From Ardenticatenia bacterium (GTDB lineage Bacteria > Chloroflexota > Anaerolineae > 4572-78 > NAK82): a stretch of 37,356 bases of DNA. Made by a program: the position numbers and the translations under genes. Of the stretch, positions 16,150-24,945 are shown in pieces (the first letter of the stretch is position 1; each line of letters begins with the position of its first letter). Where the stretch lies: NCBI GenBank assembly GCA_003130875.1, contig QEXY01000098.1, positions 1 to 37,356 of the forward strand. Reading direction: 5' to 3'. The notes under the pieces were generated by a model. That model did not search any database. It was not told the origin of the DNA and worked only from the letters and a program-made list of their open reading frames with translations.

Positions 16150-17033
16150 ACCTCTTCTTGATTCTGGTTATCGTCATCGTAGCAATCTGGTTGATCACTT
16201 CAGCCGTCAAGATTGTGCGAGAATATCAGCGTCTGGTGGTCTTCCGTTTGGGGCGTGCCATTGGACCAAAGGGGCCCGGCATTGTGCTGCTGATCCCCTT
16301 TGTGGACCGCCCGGTATGGGTGGATTTGCGCGAGGTCTATCTGGAGGTGCCCAAGCAAACGTGCATCACGAAAGATAATGCTCCCATTGACATTGATTTT
16401 CTGATCTACTGGAAGGTGGTGGATCCGCTGAGCAGCGTCATTCAAGTGAGCAACTTCGCCGGTGCATCACAAGGGATCGCCACCACCACGTTGCGCGCTG
16501 TGATCGGTGACATTATGCTGGACGATGTGCTAGCCAAGCGCGAGCAGATCAACCAGGTGTTGCGCGTCAAACTGGATGAGGTGACGGAGCGGTGGGGAGT
16601 CAAGGTCACCACAGTGGAAATCCGTGAGATCCTGCCGCCGAAGGAAGTGCAAGCGGCAATGAACCGACAGCTCGCTGCCGAACGTGAGCGGCGTGCCATT
16701 GTCACACAAGCGGATGGTCAGCGCGAGGCGGCGATCAAGGTAGCTGAGGGCGAGCGCCAAGCTACCATCCTGCGCGCCGAGGGCGACCGCCAGGCCGCCA
16801 TCTTACGAGCGGAGGGATTCTCACTGGCACTGGAGAAAATCTACTCGGTGGCGCGCACGATCGATGGCAAGACGATGAGCTTGCAATATCTGGAAACGCT
16901 CAAGACCTTGGGCAGCGGCCCGGCCACCAAGTTCGTGTTGCCCATGGAATTTACCAATTTGTTGCGCCCCTTTGTGGGCCACACCGCCGAGACAGTCACC
17001 AGTGCTGCTGAGGCAAAAAGCAGCGCCGAATAG
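16146..17033 (+). CDS. Slipin (stomatin-like SPFH/band 7 protein), NfeD partner
   Basis: 295 residues. An N-terminal membrane anchor (LFLILVIVIVAIWLITSAVKIV) leads into the SPFH domain: REYQRLVVFRLGRAIGPKGPG, DRPVWVDLREVYLEVP, and TTLRAVIGDIMLDDVLAKREQIN. A charged Ala/Glu/Arg coiled coil follows (about 175-225) with the repeating ILRAEGDRQAAILRAEG signature, then a hydrophobic C-terminal stretch. Slipins oligomerise into scaffolds on membrane microdomains. The start codon overlaps the nfeD stop by 4 nt, so the two are translated together. A stem-loop lies downstream at 17105-17142. Confidence 0.94.
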   Translation: MNLFLILVIVIVAIWLITSAVKIVREYQRLVVFRLGRAIGPKGPGIVLLIPFVDRPVWVDLREVYLEVPKQTCITKDNAPIDIDFLIYWKVVDPLSSVIQVSNFAGASQGIATTTLRAVIGDIMLDDVLAKREQINQVLRVKLDEVTERWGVKVTTVEIREILPPKEVQAAMNRQLAAERERRAIVTQADGQREAAIKVAEGERQATILRAEGDRQAAILRAEGFSLALEKIYSVARTIDGKTMSLQYLETLKTLGSGPATKFVLPMEFTNLLRPFVGHTAETVTSAAEAKSSAE

Positions 17034-17104
17034 CCGGTGTTCTAGAAATTTGGCATCCAATCCTTTCCTCCATAGCACATGTCTATTTGGAACACAGTTA
17101 CTAT

Positions 17105-17142
17105 GCCCTGATGGTGACTCAACGAGGAGGAGCCATCAGGGC
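17105..17142 (+). terminator. Stem-loop after the slipin gene
   Basis: GCCCTGATGG (17105-17114) and CCATCAGGGC (17133-17142) form a perfect 10-bp stem with an 18-nt loop. The downstream sequence AGATTGTAAC is not T-rich, so it is a terminator-like hairpin rather than a canonical intrinsic terminator. It is symmetric and could also act as a stability element. Confidence 0.5.
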
Positions 17143-17186
17143 AGATTGTAACAGTCCATTAGCATCTTCGTAGACTTACTGAAAAA

Positions 17187-19634
17187 TTGAAGCCCATCGC
17201 CCGTCTTCTTCAGCACATCAGCTGGCACGGTCACTTTGTCTCAATCGCATTGTTTGTGCTCTTGCCGGCGGCCTCGTTTTGCGAGCTCTTTTTCGGTGCC
17301 CAAACGTTGTGGCGTTCCGATATCACCTCCATCCATTATCCCTACCGTATCTTGGTGGCTGAGGAATGGCAGGCCGGACGAGTGCCCTTGTGGAATCCGT
17401 ATCAGCACGCCGGGACTCCATTGTTAGCCGAAGGACAGGTGGGGCCTCTGTATCCTTTGAACGCGCTCTTTCTCAGTCCATTGCCCCATTCGCTAGAGCT
17501 TTCGCTCTTTATTGTGTTGCACTATGTGCTGGCCGCGTTCTTTACCTATTTCCTGGCCCATGTGATCGGGTTGAGCGGGACGTCGGCAACTCTGGCAGCG
17601 TTATCCTTCGGCTTGGGTGGCGTTTTGATGGCTCAGGTGGGCAACCTCAACATTATGACTGGCATTGTCTGGTTGCCTCTTATCCTGAGTATGGCGGTGC
17701 TGGTGGCTCGCCGCAGGAATTGGGTGCTGGCGCAGTTGGCCGGGCTGCCTCTGGCGCTGCAATGCTTCACAGCGCAGCCGCAGATCGTCGTGTACACGTT
17801 TATAATCCTCACCGCCTACATGTTCTATCGTTTCATCATCGATGGCTTTAAGACACTTCGCCGAGCCGGCCCAAAGGACACAAAGCTCTCTGGACTCAGA
17901 GCTGTCTGGTATGCGGCGCAACCAAGTCTTTGCATCCTGGTCATGATGGTCAGCGGGTTGTTGCTCAGCGCGCCCCAATGGCTTCCGACGTGGGAGCTTC
18001 AGCAGCTCTCTATGCGGGCACAGGAGCGCGGTCTTAAGTTTATGACGAAGAACTCTTGGCCACCGATCATGGGGGTGAACCTGTTATTGCCGAGCGCTTT
18101 CGGCAATAACGTGATCGGTTTCAAGGGAGGCGATCCCTTTGGAGAGGATTTCATCTACGTGGGTTTCTTACCATTGGTTTGTGCATTCCTAGCATGGAGA
18201 GGGCGGATATCTCGCGATACTCCCTTCTTCTGGATACTTTTGACCAGCGCTGTGTTATTGGCGCTCGGGAGCTATACACCCCTGTATCGATGGTTCGTCC
18301 AGTATCTGCCGGTTCTCCCGCTTTTCCGCATTCCAGCCCGGTGGCTGATGGCCGTCAACTTGGCCTTGGCGATTTTGGCAGGATACGGCTTCCAATCTCT
18401 CCTGGAAAAAGGCCTTTCACGCCGTTTGTGGCTGCTCTGCACGGGGTGCTTTTTCATACTCGGATTGGGACTTATGTTCATATACGTTTTTCGCGCCTCC
18501 TTGTACGCTTGGGTGGAGTCGAACTGGAGTGGACTGGGGCAAAAGCTGACCTTGCGTTTCTTGGAAGTGGGCTTTGCCATCCAACCTGTTTATCAGACCG
18601 AGCGCCTGTTGTTGCGCTGGCTGTCGCCTTTGACGGTTCCGAGCGTCCTATTGGCATTTAACCTGCTCAACGGGTGGGTACTGTTTACCGGATATGCTTT
18701 TCGTATCCTTTCACGACGGATGTTCGCCATTGGGGTCATCGCAGTGGTTTCGCTCGATCTGGTTGTTGCCGGCGGCACTGCCATAAACCCGATTCGATCA
18801 GAGGACTGGTGGCACTCATTGTCGAGTGGTGCACGCTACGTGCTGGGGCATTTAGATGAACATAATAGCCGCGTATGGCCTCTTGGAATGGGCAGCGAAA
18901 TAGCCGCCGTGCGGAATTTGGGCCAGTACTTCCCTTCGGCCTATCGCGTGCGCAGTGCAGGAGGGCATGGATCACCCTTAATGCTGAAGCGCATGGACGC
19001 TTTCTTGCGCAAAGCACATCCGCTTCAGCAGGTACAACTCTTGGGCGTCCGATACATTCTCACCGAGGGACGCATGGGGGCTGATGTCGAAAGCGTTTTT
19101 GACCGCGTTTATCAGGATGAGAGCTCGGTCGTATATGAGAATCGTACCCCACTGCCGCGTGCGTTTATCGTGCATCGGGTGGTGGCAGTTCCTGACGGTG
19201 AATCAGCTTTGAAGAAGTTCACCGATCTGTCGATTGACCCGCGCCAGACAGTGGTGTTAGAAGTGGCCGACGGAGATGGCATAAAGAAGAGCGAAGATGT
19301 GCTCGGTGCAACAGGCGAGGTGCGTTTTATCCTCGATGATCCTCAAATCGTTGAGCTCGATGTACACACCAGCTCAGATGGATATTTGGTTTTGCTCGAT
19401 ACCTGGTATCCCGGTTGGGAGGCGACCGTGGATAGGGTTCCCACACCCATTTATCGTGCCAATTATATTGCGCGCGCCGTTCGCATTCCAACCGGTGAGC
19501 ATCGTGTGCGCTTCGTTTATCAGCCCCTTTCTTTTCGATTGGGGACCATATTAGCCTTTTTGGCGATGGTTTCGATGGCTGTGAGTGGACTGTTGAGCAT
19601 ATTCTTGCGCCAGTCGCGCTACGCTGCGCAGTAA
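17187..19634 (+). CDS. YfhO-like integral membrane protein
   Basis: 815 residues from a TTG start with no good ribosome site, so the true start may be slightly downstream. About 12-13 membrane helices fill residues 15-530, with loop motifs typical of YfhO/GT-C-like proteins: an acidic-then-aromatic first loop (TLWRSDITSIHYPYR, WNPYQHAGTPLLAEGQVGPLYPL) and LLPSAFGNNVIGF. A soluble extracytoplasmic beta-rich region follows (about 560-785, ending VLLDTWYPGWEATVDRVP), then a last membrane helix. Relatives are linked to glycosylation of cell-wall polymers, with the N-terminal loop holding the acidic residues of GT-C enzymes. The substrate is unknown. The 3' end overlaps the convergent SDR gene by 84 nt. 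Confidence 0.85.
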   Translation: MKPIARLLQHISWHGHFVSIALFVLLPAASFCELFFGAQTLWRSDITSIHYPYRILVAEEWQAGRVPLWNPYQHAGTPLLAEGQVGPLYPLNALFLSPLPHSLELSLFIVLHYVLAAFFTYFLAHVIGLSGTSATLAALSFGLGGVLMAQVGNLNIMTGIVWLPLILSMAVLVARRRNWVLAQLAGLPLALQCFTAQPQIVVYTFIILTAYMFYRFIIDGFKTLRRAGPKDTKLSGLRAVWYAAQPSLCILVMMVSGLLLSAPQWLPTWELQQLSMRAQERGLKFMTKNSWPPIMGVNLLLPSAFGNNVIGFKGGDPFGEDFIYVGFLPLVCAFLAWRGRISRDTPFFWILLTSAVLLALGSYTPLYRWFVQYLPVLPLFRIPARWLMAVNLALAILAGYGFQSLLEKGLSRRLWLLCTGCFFILGLGLMFIYVFRASLYAWVESNWSGLGQKLTLRFLEVGFAIQPVYQTERLLLRWLSPLTVPSVLLAFNLLNGWVLFTGYAFRILSRRMFAIGVIAVVSLDLVVAGGTAINPIRSEDWWHSLSSGARYVLGHLDEHNSRVWPLGMGSEIAAVRNLGQYFPSAYRVRSAGGHGSPLMLKRMDAFLRKAHPLQQVQLLGVRYILTEGRMGADVESVFDRVYQDESSVVYENRTPLPRAFIVHRVVAVPDGESALKKFTDLSIDPRQTVVLEVADGDGIKKSEDVLGATGEVRFILDDPQIVELDVHTSSDGYLVLLDTWYPGWEATVDRVPTPIYRANYIARAVRIPTGEHRVRFVYQPLSFRLGTILAFLAMVSMAVSGLLSIFLRQSRYAAQ

Positions 19635-21050
19635 GCCGGTGAAGATCAGCCGATGCGCGGGTAGCAATCCATACCAATAGAGGAAACCCAATAATCCCTT
19701 GGGCGCAAAGAATGCTGTCTGCACCAGTAATGTCCTGCCATCCGACTGGGGCAGCGCCTCGTACTGTAGCCAGGCATCGCCGGGCAGTTTCATTTCGGCG
19801 CGTAGCCGCAACAGGCGTCCTGGTTCGACCACTTCGACACGCCAGAAATCGAGCGCATCGCCCGGACGGACTTCATAGGGATGTCGCCGCCCCCGCCGTA
19901 ATCCGACGCCCCCTATGAGGCGGTCGACTGCGCCCCGTAGATGCCATGCCCAATCGGCATAAAGCCATCCCCGTTCGCCCCCTAGGGAGGTAAAAGCATG
20001 GTACGCTGCTTCAGGCGTTGCCGGCACCAACAAGCGCCGCTGTTCGATGATCATCCCTTCGCGCGTCTCGAGCACCAAAGGGGTGATGTCTCCGCAGCTG
20101 TTCACCAGGGCATCGCTCCACGCCGTTTCCACCTCTCCCGCGTTTAAACTGGCCAGCGCCCTGCGCACCGCGGTCAAATAGTCCACAGGTTCGATATGCG
20201 GAAACAGTCTGCGTGCCGTGTCATCACGCACGATGACCTCGTTGCGCAGGCCTTCTATCAAGGGCCGGGCAATATCGGCCGGAATGGGTGTCACCCAGTG
20301 CACCCAGTAAGAGGAAAGGCTCGGCGTCAACACTGGCACTGGTATCAGGTAGCGTCGTAGTCCGCGCACACGCGCATAGCCCAGCATCATGTCCCCATAA
20401 GTGAGCACATCCGCTCCTCCGATCTCGAGGATGCGTCCAACACTCTGCGGTGTACGGAGGGCATCCACTAAATATTGGAGTATTTCGTCGATCGAGATCG
20501 GTTGTACGCGGGTATAGACCCAGCGCGGGCAAATCATAACCGGTAAACGTTCCGTGAGATAACGGACCATCTCGAACGAGGCGCTGCCCGCGCCCACGAT
20601 AATCGCGGCACGGAATTCAGTGACCGGCACACCGTAGGAGCTCAGGACGCGGCCCGTTTCTTGGCGCGAGCGCAGGTGCGGTGAAAGATCTGCAGTGGGG
20701 TCTCCCAATCCTCCCAGATAAATAATCCGCTGCACACTGGCATCGTGTGCTGCTCGGGCGAAATTGTTTGCCGCAACAAGGTCGCGCTTATAAAAATCTG
20801 GGGCACCTGACATGCTATGTACCAGGTAGTAGGCTGCTGTAACCCCTCGCAATGCCTCGCTCAATCTATCAGACGACAGCACATCGCCCTGGACAACTTC
20901 CACCCGATCCACCCAAGATCGGCCTTGCAAGCGACCTGGATCACGCACCAAGCAACGGACCCGATATCCTGCCTCTAAAAGGCGCGGCACTAAGCGCCCG
21001 CCTACGTATCCTGTTGCCCCTGTTACCAGCACCAGATCATTTGATGACAT
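19551..21050 (-). CDS. SDR-type NAD(P)-binding protein with C-terminal DUF2867 domain
   Basis: 499 residues. The N-terminal Rossmann fold starts at residue 5 with VLVTGATGYVGGRLVPRLLEAG (TGATGYVGG at 10-18), followed by VRDPGRL, AAYYLVHSMSG and IYLGGLGD: an atypical SDR of the NAD(P)H-binding nucleoside-diphosphate-sugar-epimerase-like group. Residues about 330-485 match the DUF2867 layout seen in bacterial SDR fusions (LLVPATPEAAYHAFTSLGGERGW through LLGFLYWYGLLPAHRLIF). ATG 21050 has GGAG 8-11 nt upstream. It starts 28 bp after the lactate dehydrogenase stop, so it is probably the last gene of the operon headed by the histidine kinase. Substrate unknown. Confidence 0.87.
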   Translation of the reverse strand: MSSNDLVLVTGATGYVGGRLVPRLLEAGYRVRCLVRDPGRLQGRSWVDRVEVVQGDVLSSDRLSEALRGVTAAYYLVHSMSGAPDFYKRDLVAANNFARAAHDASVQRIIYLGGLGDPTADLSPHLRSRQETGRVLSSYGVPVTEFRAAIIVGAGSASFEMVRYLTERLPVMICPRWVYTRVQPISIDEILQYLVDALRTPQSVGRILEIGGADVLTYGDMMLGYARVRGLRRYLIPVPVLTPSLSSYWVHWVTPIPADIARPLIEGLRNEVIVRDDTARRLFPHIEPVDYLTAVRRALASLNAGEVETAWSDALVNSCGDITPLVLETREGMIIEQRRLLVPATPEAAYHAFTSLGGERGWLYADWAWHLRGAVDRLIGGVGLRRGRRHPYEVRPGDALDFWRVEVVEPGRLLRLRAEMKLPGDAWLQYEALPQSDGRTLLVQTAFFAPKGLLGFLYWYGLLPAHRLIFTGLLRSVARLAQEYAQQSTHSHRNHRQKG

Positions 21051-21078
21051 ATCGTTTCTCCAGAGACGAGTTACGTGG

Positions 21079-22026
21079 TCACAGCGCTCCCGCCAGTTGA
21101 TCCAACACAGTACGGATCAGCAGCGCACTGTTACGCAGCGCTTTTCTCTCTAGCGCATCGAGCTCTAAGGGCAATCGCGCAATGATTCCGTCGCCTCCTA
21201 CGAGGTGGGGCACCGAAAGGGTGATATCCTGTACATCTTCCACCCGTTGCAGCGGTGTACAGACTGTGAGCACGGCGCGTTGATCGTGGAGGATGGCGTG
21301 GACGAGACGCGCCAGGGCGGCTCCAATGCCGTAATAGGTGGCTCCCTTACCGGCGATGATATGATAGGCCGCGCTGCGCACGGCGTCATCAATCGCCTGA
21401 CGTTTCTCAGCGTCAAAGCAGATGCCACGCTCGCGGCAGAAGGTCTCTAGAGAGGCACCTCCTATGTTGACCATCGACCAGGTCAGCACCTCTGAATCGC
21501 CGTGTTCGCCGACCACATACCCGTGCACGTGTTGCGCATCTACCCCCAGTTCGCGCCCGAGCAAGGCGCGAAAACGCGCTGTGTCCAGCATCGTTCCCGA
21601 ACCCAGCACGCGACCGGATGGTACGTTGTGCTCCGCGGCATAATACGCTGCCAGATGAGTCATGATGTCCACCGGATTGGTGGCTACCACGAGCACCGCT
21701 TCGGGTGCCCAACGTAACACCTGGGGCACAATCTCACGGAAGACCGCCGCATTGCGTTCCAGCAGCTGCAAGCGCGTCTCTCCGGGTTGTTGGTTGACCC
21801 CTGCGCTCAGGATCACCACCTGGCTGCCGGCGAGATCGCGATAGCTGCCTCGTCGCACCTGCAAGGCGTGTGCAAAGGGCACTGCGTGGAGAACATCGTC
21901 CGCCTCCGCTTGTGCCCGCATCTCGTTCTTGTCTACCAGGATGATCTCGCGGCCGATCCCGCGCATGACAAGCGCGTATGCTGTGGTAGCGCCTACGAAG
22001 CCAGCGCCTACGATGCCGATTCGCAT
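21079..22026 (-). CDS. ldh: L-lactate dehydrogenase
   Basis: 315 residues, normal family length. The NAD-binding loop GAGFVG (7-12) is followed by D32 in LVDKNE, which favours NADH. Q80 in [10 protein letters not shown] marks lactate rather than malate specificity (malate dehydrogenases carry Arg there). Then come TNPVDIMTH (116-124), the substrate-binding Arg near 151 in LDTARFR, and the catalytic H175 in GEHGDSE. It interconverts pyruvate and L-lactate with NADH/NAD+. It lies 35 bp downstream of the response regulator gene and 28 bp upstream of the SDR gene, all on the minus strand, which suggests that its expression is tied to that two-component system. Confidence 0.94.
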   Translation of the reverse strand: MRIGIVGAGFVGATTAYALVMRGIGREIILVDKNEMRAQAEADDVLHAVPFAHALQVRRGSYRDLAGSQVVILSAGVNQQPGETRLQLLERNAAVFREIVPQVLRWAPEAVLVVATNPVDIMTHLAAYYAAEHNVPSGRVLGSGTMLDTARFRALLGRELGVDAQHVHGYVVGEHGDSEVLTWSMVNIGGASLETFCRERGICFDAEKRQAIDDAVRSAAYHIIAGKGATYYGIGAALARLVHAILHDQRAVLTVCTPLQRVEDVQDITLSVPHLVGGDGIIARLPLELDALERKALRNSALLIRTVLDQLAGAL

Positions 22027-22061
22027 AGTTCCTCCGAAATGTAGAGATGGGAAAGGAGATT

Positions 22062-22718
22062 TCAGCTATCTACTTCGATCAATCCTTTGCGGATTGCGTA
22101 TTTGATCAGCTGGGACAGACTCTGGAGACCTAATTTGTGCATGATAGCGGCGCGGTACTTCTCGACCGTCTTTTCGCTAAGGCAAAGGAGCTCCCCGATC
22201 TCACGTGTCGTATAACCCTCGGCCACCAACCGCAGAATTTCCTTCTCGCGCACACTGAGCTCCTCGTAATCAGAGCGGTTCTGGCTGGCAGAATGGGACA
22301 AATAGTCGCTCAGTACCGCCTTGGTCACAGCTGGGGAAAGATAGGCTTCGCCACGATAGACTGCACGGATGGCTCTTAATAACTCCTCTGGGTCGCTCTC
22401 CTTGAGCACATAACCCTGTGCACCTGCTTGCAACATGGCGAAAAAGTATTCCTCACGGTCGTGCATTGTCAGCGCCAAGATGCGCACGTGGGGCACACGT
22501 TCTTTGATCTGCTGGGTGGCTTCCATACCACTGACATCTCCCATAGCGATGTCCATTAACACCACATCCGGTTGGAGGCGCGAAGCTTGTTCGACGACAT
22601 CACAGCCACTGCCTGCCTCACCGACCACCTCGATGTCGGGATGTCCCTCTAGTAGCAGGCGAATGCCAGCTCGTACCAGGGAATGATCGTCAGCGATTAG
22701 CACGCGTATTCTGCCCAT
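22062..22718 (-). CDS. NarL/LuxR-family response regulator
   Basis: 218 residues from ATG 22718 with GGAGG 8 nt upstream; a GTG at 22733 is in frame but lacks a ribosome site. Residues 1-120 are the receiver domain: D10/D11 (IADDHS), phospho-acceptor D56 ([10 protein letters not shown]), T84, and K106 (YVLKES). Residues 150-212 are a LuxR-type helix-turn-helix ([38 protein letters not shown]). It should bind DNA as a dimer after phosphorylation. The kinase gene overlaps it by 29 nt, so the pair is almost certainly cognate. Confidence 0.95.
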   Translation of the reverse strand: MGRIRVLIADDHSLVRAGIRLLLEGHPDIEVVGEAGSGCDVVEQASRLQPDVVLMDIAMGDVSGMEATQQIKERVPHVRILALTMHDREEYFFAMLQAGAQGYVLKESDPEELLRAIRAVYRGEAYLSPAVTKAVLSDYLSHSASQNRSDYEELSVREKEILRLVAEGYTTREIGELLCLSEKTVEKYRAAIMHKLGLQSLSQLIKYAIRKGLIEVDS

Positions 22719-23925
22719 GGCCTTGCCCTCCACCCCTTGCGGACGTCGAGTTCCAGTCTCCGTCCAATGGGATCTCGGCTAGCAACAGAGTGCCTGCCCC
22801 CGGACGTGTGCTGATATAAAACTTGCCGCCCAGCAAGGTAACGCGTTCTTCCATGCCCAGCAGACCCCAGGCCTGGCGCGGACCATTCATCACTTGGGCC
22901 AGGTCGAATCCTTGACCGTTATCACGCACTCGGACCAAGAGGCGTCCTTCCTGCTTGGTCAACGAGATGCTTGCCTGGGTTGCGTGGGAATGACGCGCGA
23001 TGTTGGTGATCGCCTCCTGTACCACACGAAACACTGCTGTCTCCACTTCATGCGGAAGGTTATCACGCAGGCCACTGGCGCGCAATTCCACCTGGATTCC
23101 AAGCGGTTCCAGATGCTTCTTGGTCTGGGCGCGCAAGGCAAGCGCAAGGCCAAGATCGTCCAGGACTTCCGGACGCAGGTCGAAAATCAGGCCGCGCAAG
23201 TCGTTGAGCGCCTGACTGGCAATGTTGCGGACGTTGGCCAACTTTTCTCGTCCGCTGACGAATTCAGGGGGCAAGCTGTTTTCCACCACTGTCGTGGTCA
23301 TAATAATGGCGGTCAGTGCCTGACCGATTTCGTCGTGCAATTCGCGTGCCAGACGAGCACGTTCTTGCTCTTGAGCTGTCAGCACTTTGCCCAACAAACG
23401 TTTCGACAGCTCATCTTTGCGGCGCAATTGCTCATACAGGGCGACCAGCTCACTCGTGCGCTCCTCGACGATCTCTTCGATCACCTCTTCCCATAGATGG
23501 CGGTCCTCACGGCTGGATTCCAATCGGGCACGCATCCGCTCCGCGTATGCTGCAACGTGGGGCAGATCCCGCAGTTCAGTAGAAGGCAGGAGCTCCTGGA
23601 GATCTTGCATGACATGGGAGGCGTTTCCTCGCTCGTCTGGGGCATCCTGGGAGGAGGGTGATGTGTGCGCTGCCTTGTGTGCCAGTGCCCAGCCCACCAG
23701 TCCGGCGAGCACATATGCGCCGATGCTCACCAGAGTGGTTGGTCCACCAAAGATGTTGGGGATCGGTATTACTTCAGGCGATCGAAACAGTGAGAGATTG
23801 TCGATGATATTTGTATGAGCAAGCCAAGCACAGCTGAGCACCCCTATCAGGCCAAGCCCGATTGGAACCCAGCCTCGTATCCGTCGCCACGTATGGGACA
23901 GCCTTTCCAGACTGCCGATTCGCAT
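22690..23925 (-). CDS. NarL-type (HisKA_3) sensor histidine kinase
   Basis: 411 residues from ATG 23925 with AGGAG 8 nt upstream; an in-frame ATG at 23979 lacks one. Two membrane helices (about 20-37 and 65-85) flank a short outer loop of some 25 residues, so there is no large sensory domain. A cytoplasmic coiled coil (140-185) leads to the HisKA_3 box with H197 in ARELHDEIGQ, then the HATPase domain with the N-box EAITNIARHSHA (304-315), DNGQGF (335-340), and the G-box GLLGMEERV. Autophosphorylation at H197 and transfer to the adjacent regulator are expected. With so small an outer loop it likely senses a membrane or cytoplasmic signal. The C-terminus is Gly-rich. Confidence 0.93.
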   Translation of the reverse strand: MRIGSLERLSHTWRRIRGWVPIGLGLIGVLSCAWLAHTNIIDNLSLFRSPEVIPIPNIFGGPTTLVSIGAYVLAGLVGWALAHKAAHTSPSSQDAPDERGNASHVMQDLQELLPSTELRDLPHVAAYAERMRARLESSREDRHLWEEVIEEIVEERTSELVALYEQLRRKDELSKRLLGKVLTAQEQERARLARELHDEIGQALTAIIMTTTVVENSLPPEFVSGREKLANVRNIASQALNDLRGLIFDLRPEVLDDLGLALALRAQTKKHLEPLGIQVELRASGLRDNLPHEVETAVFRVVQEAITNIARHSHATQASISLTKQEGRLLVRVRDNGQGFDLAQVMNGPRQAWGLLGMEERVTLLGGKFYISTRPGAGTLLLAEIPLDGDWNSTSARGGGQGHGQNTRANR

Positions 23926-24018
23926 CCTCGCACTCCTGGCGATCTGCCATCTCCCACAACGTCTGCGGGAGTTCACCATTCAGTGCGGCGACGAAGCATT
24001 GTGTGTCCTCTCATAAAT

Positions 24019-24024
24019 ATTATA
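24019..24024 (-). promoter_or_regulatory. Candidate -10 box for the histidine kinase operon
   Basis: On the minus strand a perfect TATAAT (24024-24019) lies about 95 bp before the kinase start, but no good -35 box is seen at 16-19 bp. It is weak without the second element and may be activator dependent. The 338-bp gap 23926-24263 holds this box, a degenerate repeat and a promoter for the plus-strand operon. Confidence 0.3.
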
Positions 24025-24049
24025 GCGCAAGTTATCGCGTAGAAAAGTG

Positions 24050-24132
24050 AGAATGTTCGAAAACGTTTGAGACAACCCTTACCAACCCAATTTTCTATGA
24101 AAATCTAAATGTCCGGAAGAAGGGTCTCGAAC
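24050..24132 (-). repeat. Degenerate MITE-related repeat (tentative third copy)
   Basis: Read on the minus strand, the core AGATTTTCATAG is identical to the middle of MITE copy 2. It is followed by an A-rich run and TGGG as in the MITEs, flanked on the left by GTTCGAGACCCTT and on the right by CGTTTTCGAACATTCTC, which resemble the GTTGAAAAAGTCCCTT and TTTTTCAACACCCTC ends. The two flanks are also inverted repeats of each other. The match beyond the core is loose, so it may be an old, decayed copy or chance. Confidence 0.35.
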
Positions 24133-24137
24133 TTCCA

Positions 24138-24166
24138 TTGCAGAATTTTGATTTTGATGATATACT
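24138..24166 (+). promoter_or_regulatory. Candidate promoter for the plus-strand operon 24264-30280
   Basis: TTGCAG (24138-24143) and TATACT (24161-24166) are 17 bp apart, about 98 bp before the first start codon. The -10 box is good and the -35 box partial. Confidence 0.45.
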
Positions 24167-24263
24167 AGAGGTGATACAGAGGTCTTTGACACGGGAGATT
24201 GCGGGTGACGGAACATCCGTCTCGCTGCGACGGCACATTCGGTGTGAAGAAAGGTACACCCCT

Positions 24264-24938
24264 ATGTCTACGTCCCCTGAGACCGAACAGTCCAGCCGTT
24301 TCCAGACGATGATGGCCATCTTGATTGCCCTGGTGACTCTGCTGGGTGCTGCGCTGGGGACACGCGCTGCTTTGATCAGCACGGCAGCCGGCGACGAAGA
24401 CTTCTACGGTCTTGCTGCTTCACTCAGCGCCGAAGAGACCGAAGCGCTTAACACCCTCACCATGTACCGGAATTATCGGGCATACGCAGCCTATACGCGC
24501 TACAATGTGTTAGGCGATCTGGTCGCAAAGGATTGGGAACAAACCAGCGATGAAACCCAATCCGAAGCACTGGGCCAAGCTATGCAGACGGCATGGGCAA
24601 TGGCGGTGGCTGTCAACAGGTTCTTCCCGGCACGCTATCTCAACCGGGACGGTCGATATGACCCAGAGCGCGAACTGGGTGAGGCGTGGGCAGAAGCGGC
24701 TATGAAGAAAGATCTCGACCCTCAGCCTCACTTTGCTGCGGCAAATTTGCTGCGCAGTAAGGTCAGCCGTTTGCTCATCATCATTATTCTGCTGACCGCG
24801 GCCGTATGGTTTTTCACCTTGGCACAAGGGTTGCGCCATGCATTGCGCTATGTGCTGGCAGTGGGAGGTGGAGGCCTGATGCTCGTGGGTATTGCGGCAG
24901 CGGTGCTGGAAGAGCTGGTGCATCGCGGAGGAGGTTAA
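24264..24938 (+). CDS. Three-TM membrane protein with extracytoplasmic domain, unknown function
   Basis: 224 residues from ATG 24264, with GAAAGG 9 nt before it; a TTG at 24138 in the same frame is less likely. One membrane helix (about 16-36, MMAILIALVTLLGAALGTRA) is followed by about 120 residues rich in Ala, Glu and Tyr (SAEETEALNTLTMYRNYRAY, FFPARYLNRDGRYDPEREL), probably helical and outside the cytoplasm, then two C-terminal helices (LLIIIILLTAAVWFFTLAQGL and YVLAVGGGGLMLVGIAAAVL). The same TM-ectodomain-TM-TM plan is repeated at the start of the next gene, so the two are probably distant paralogues. The next gene starts 7 bp downstream. No family recognised. Confidence 0.78.
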   Translation: MSTSPETEQSSRFQTMMAILIALVTLLGAALGTRAALISTAAGDEDFYGLAASLSAEETEALNTLTMYRNYRAYAAYTRYNVLGDLVAKDWEQTSDETQSEALGQAMQTAWAMAVAVNRFFPARYLNRDGRYDPERELGEAWAEAAMKKDLDPQPHFAAANLLRSKVSRLLIIIILLTAAVWFFTLAQGLRHALRYVLAVGGGGLMLVGIAAAVLEELVHRGGG

Positions 24939-24945
24939 ACCCCTG

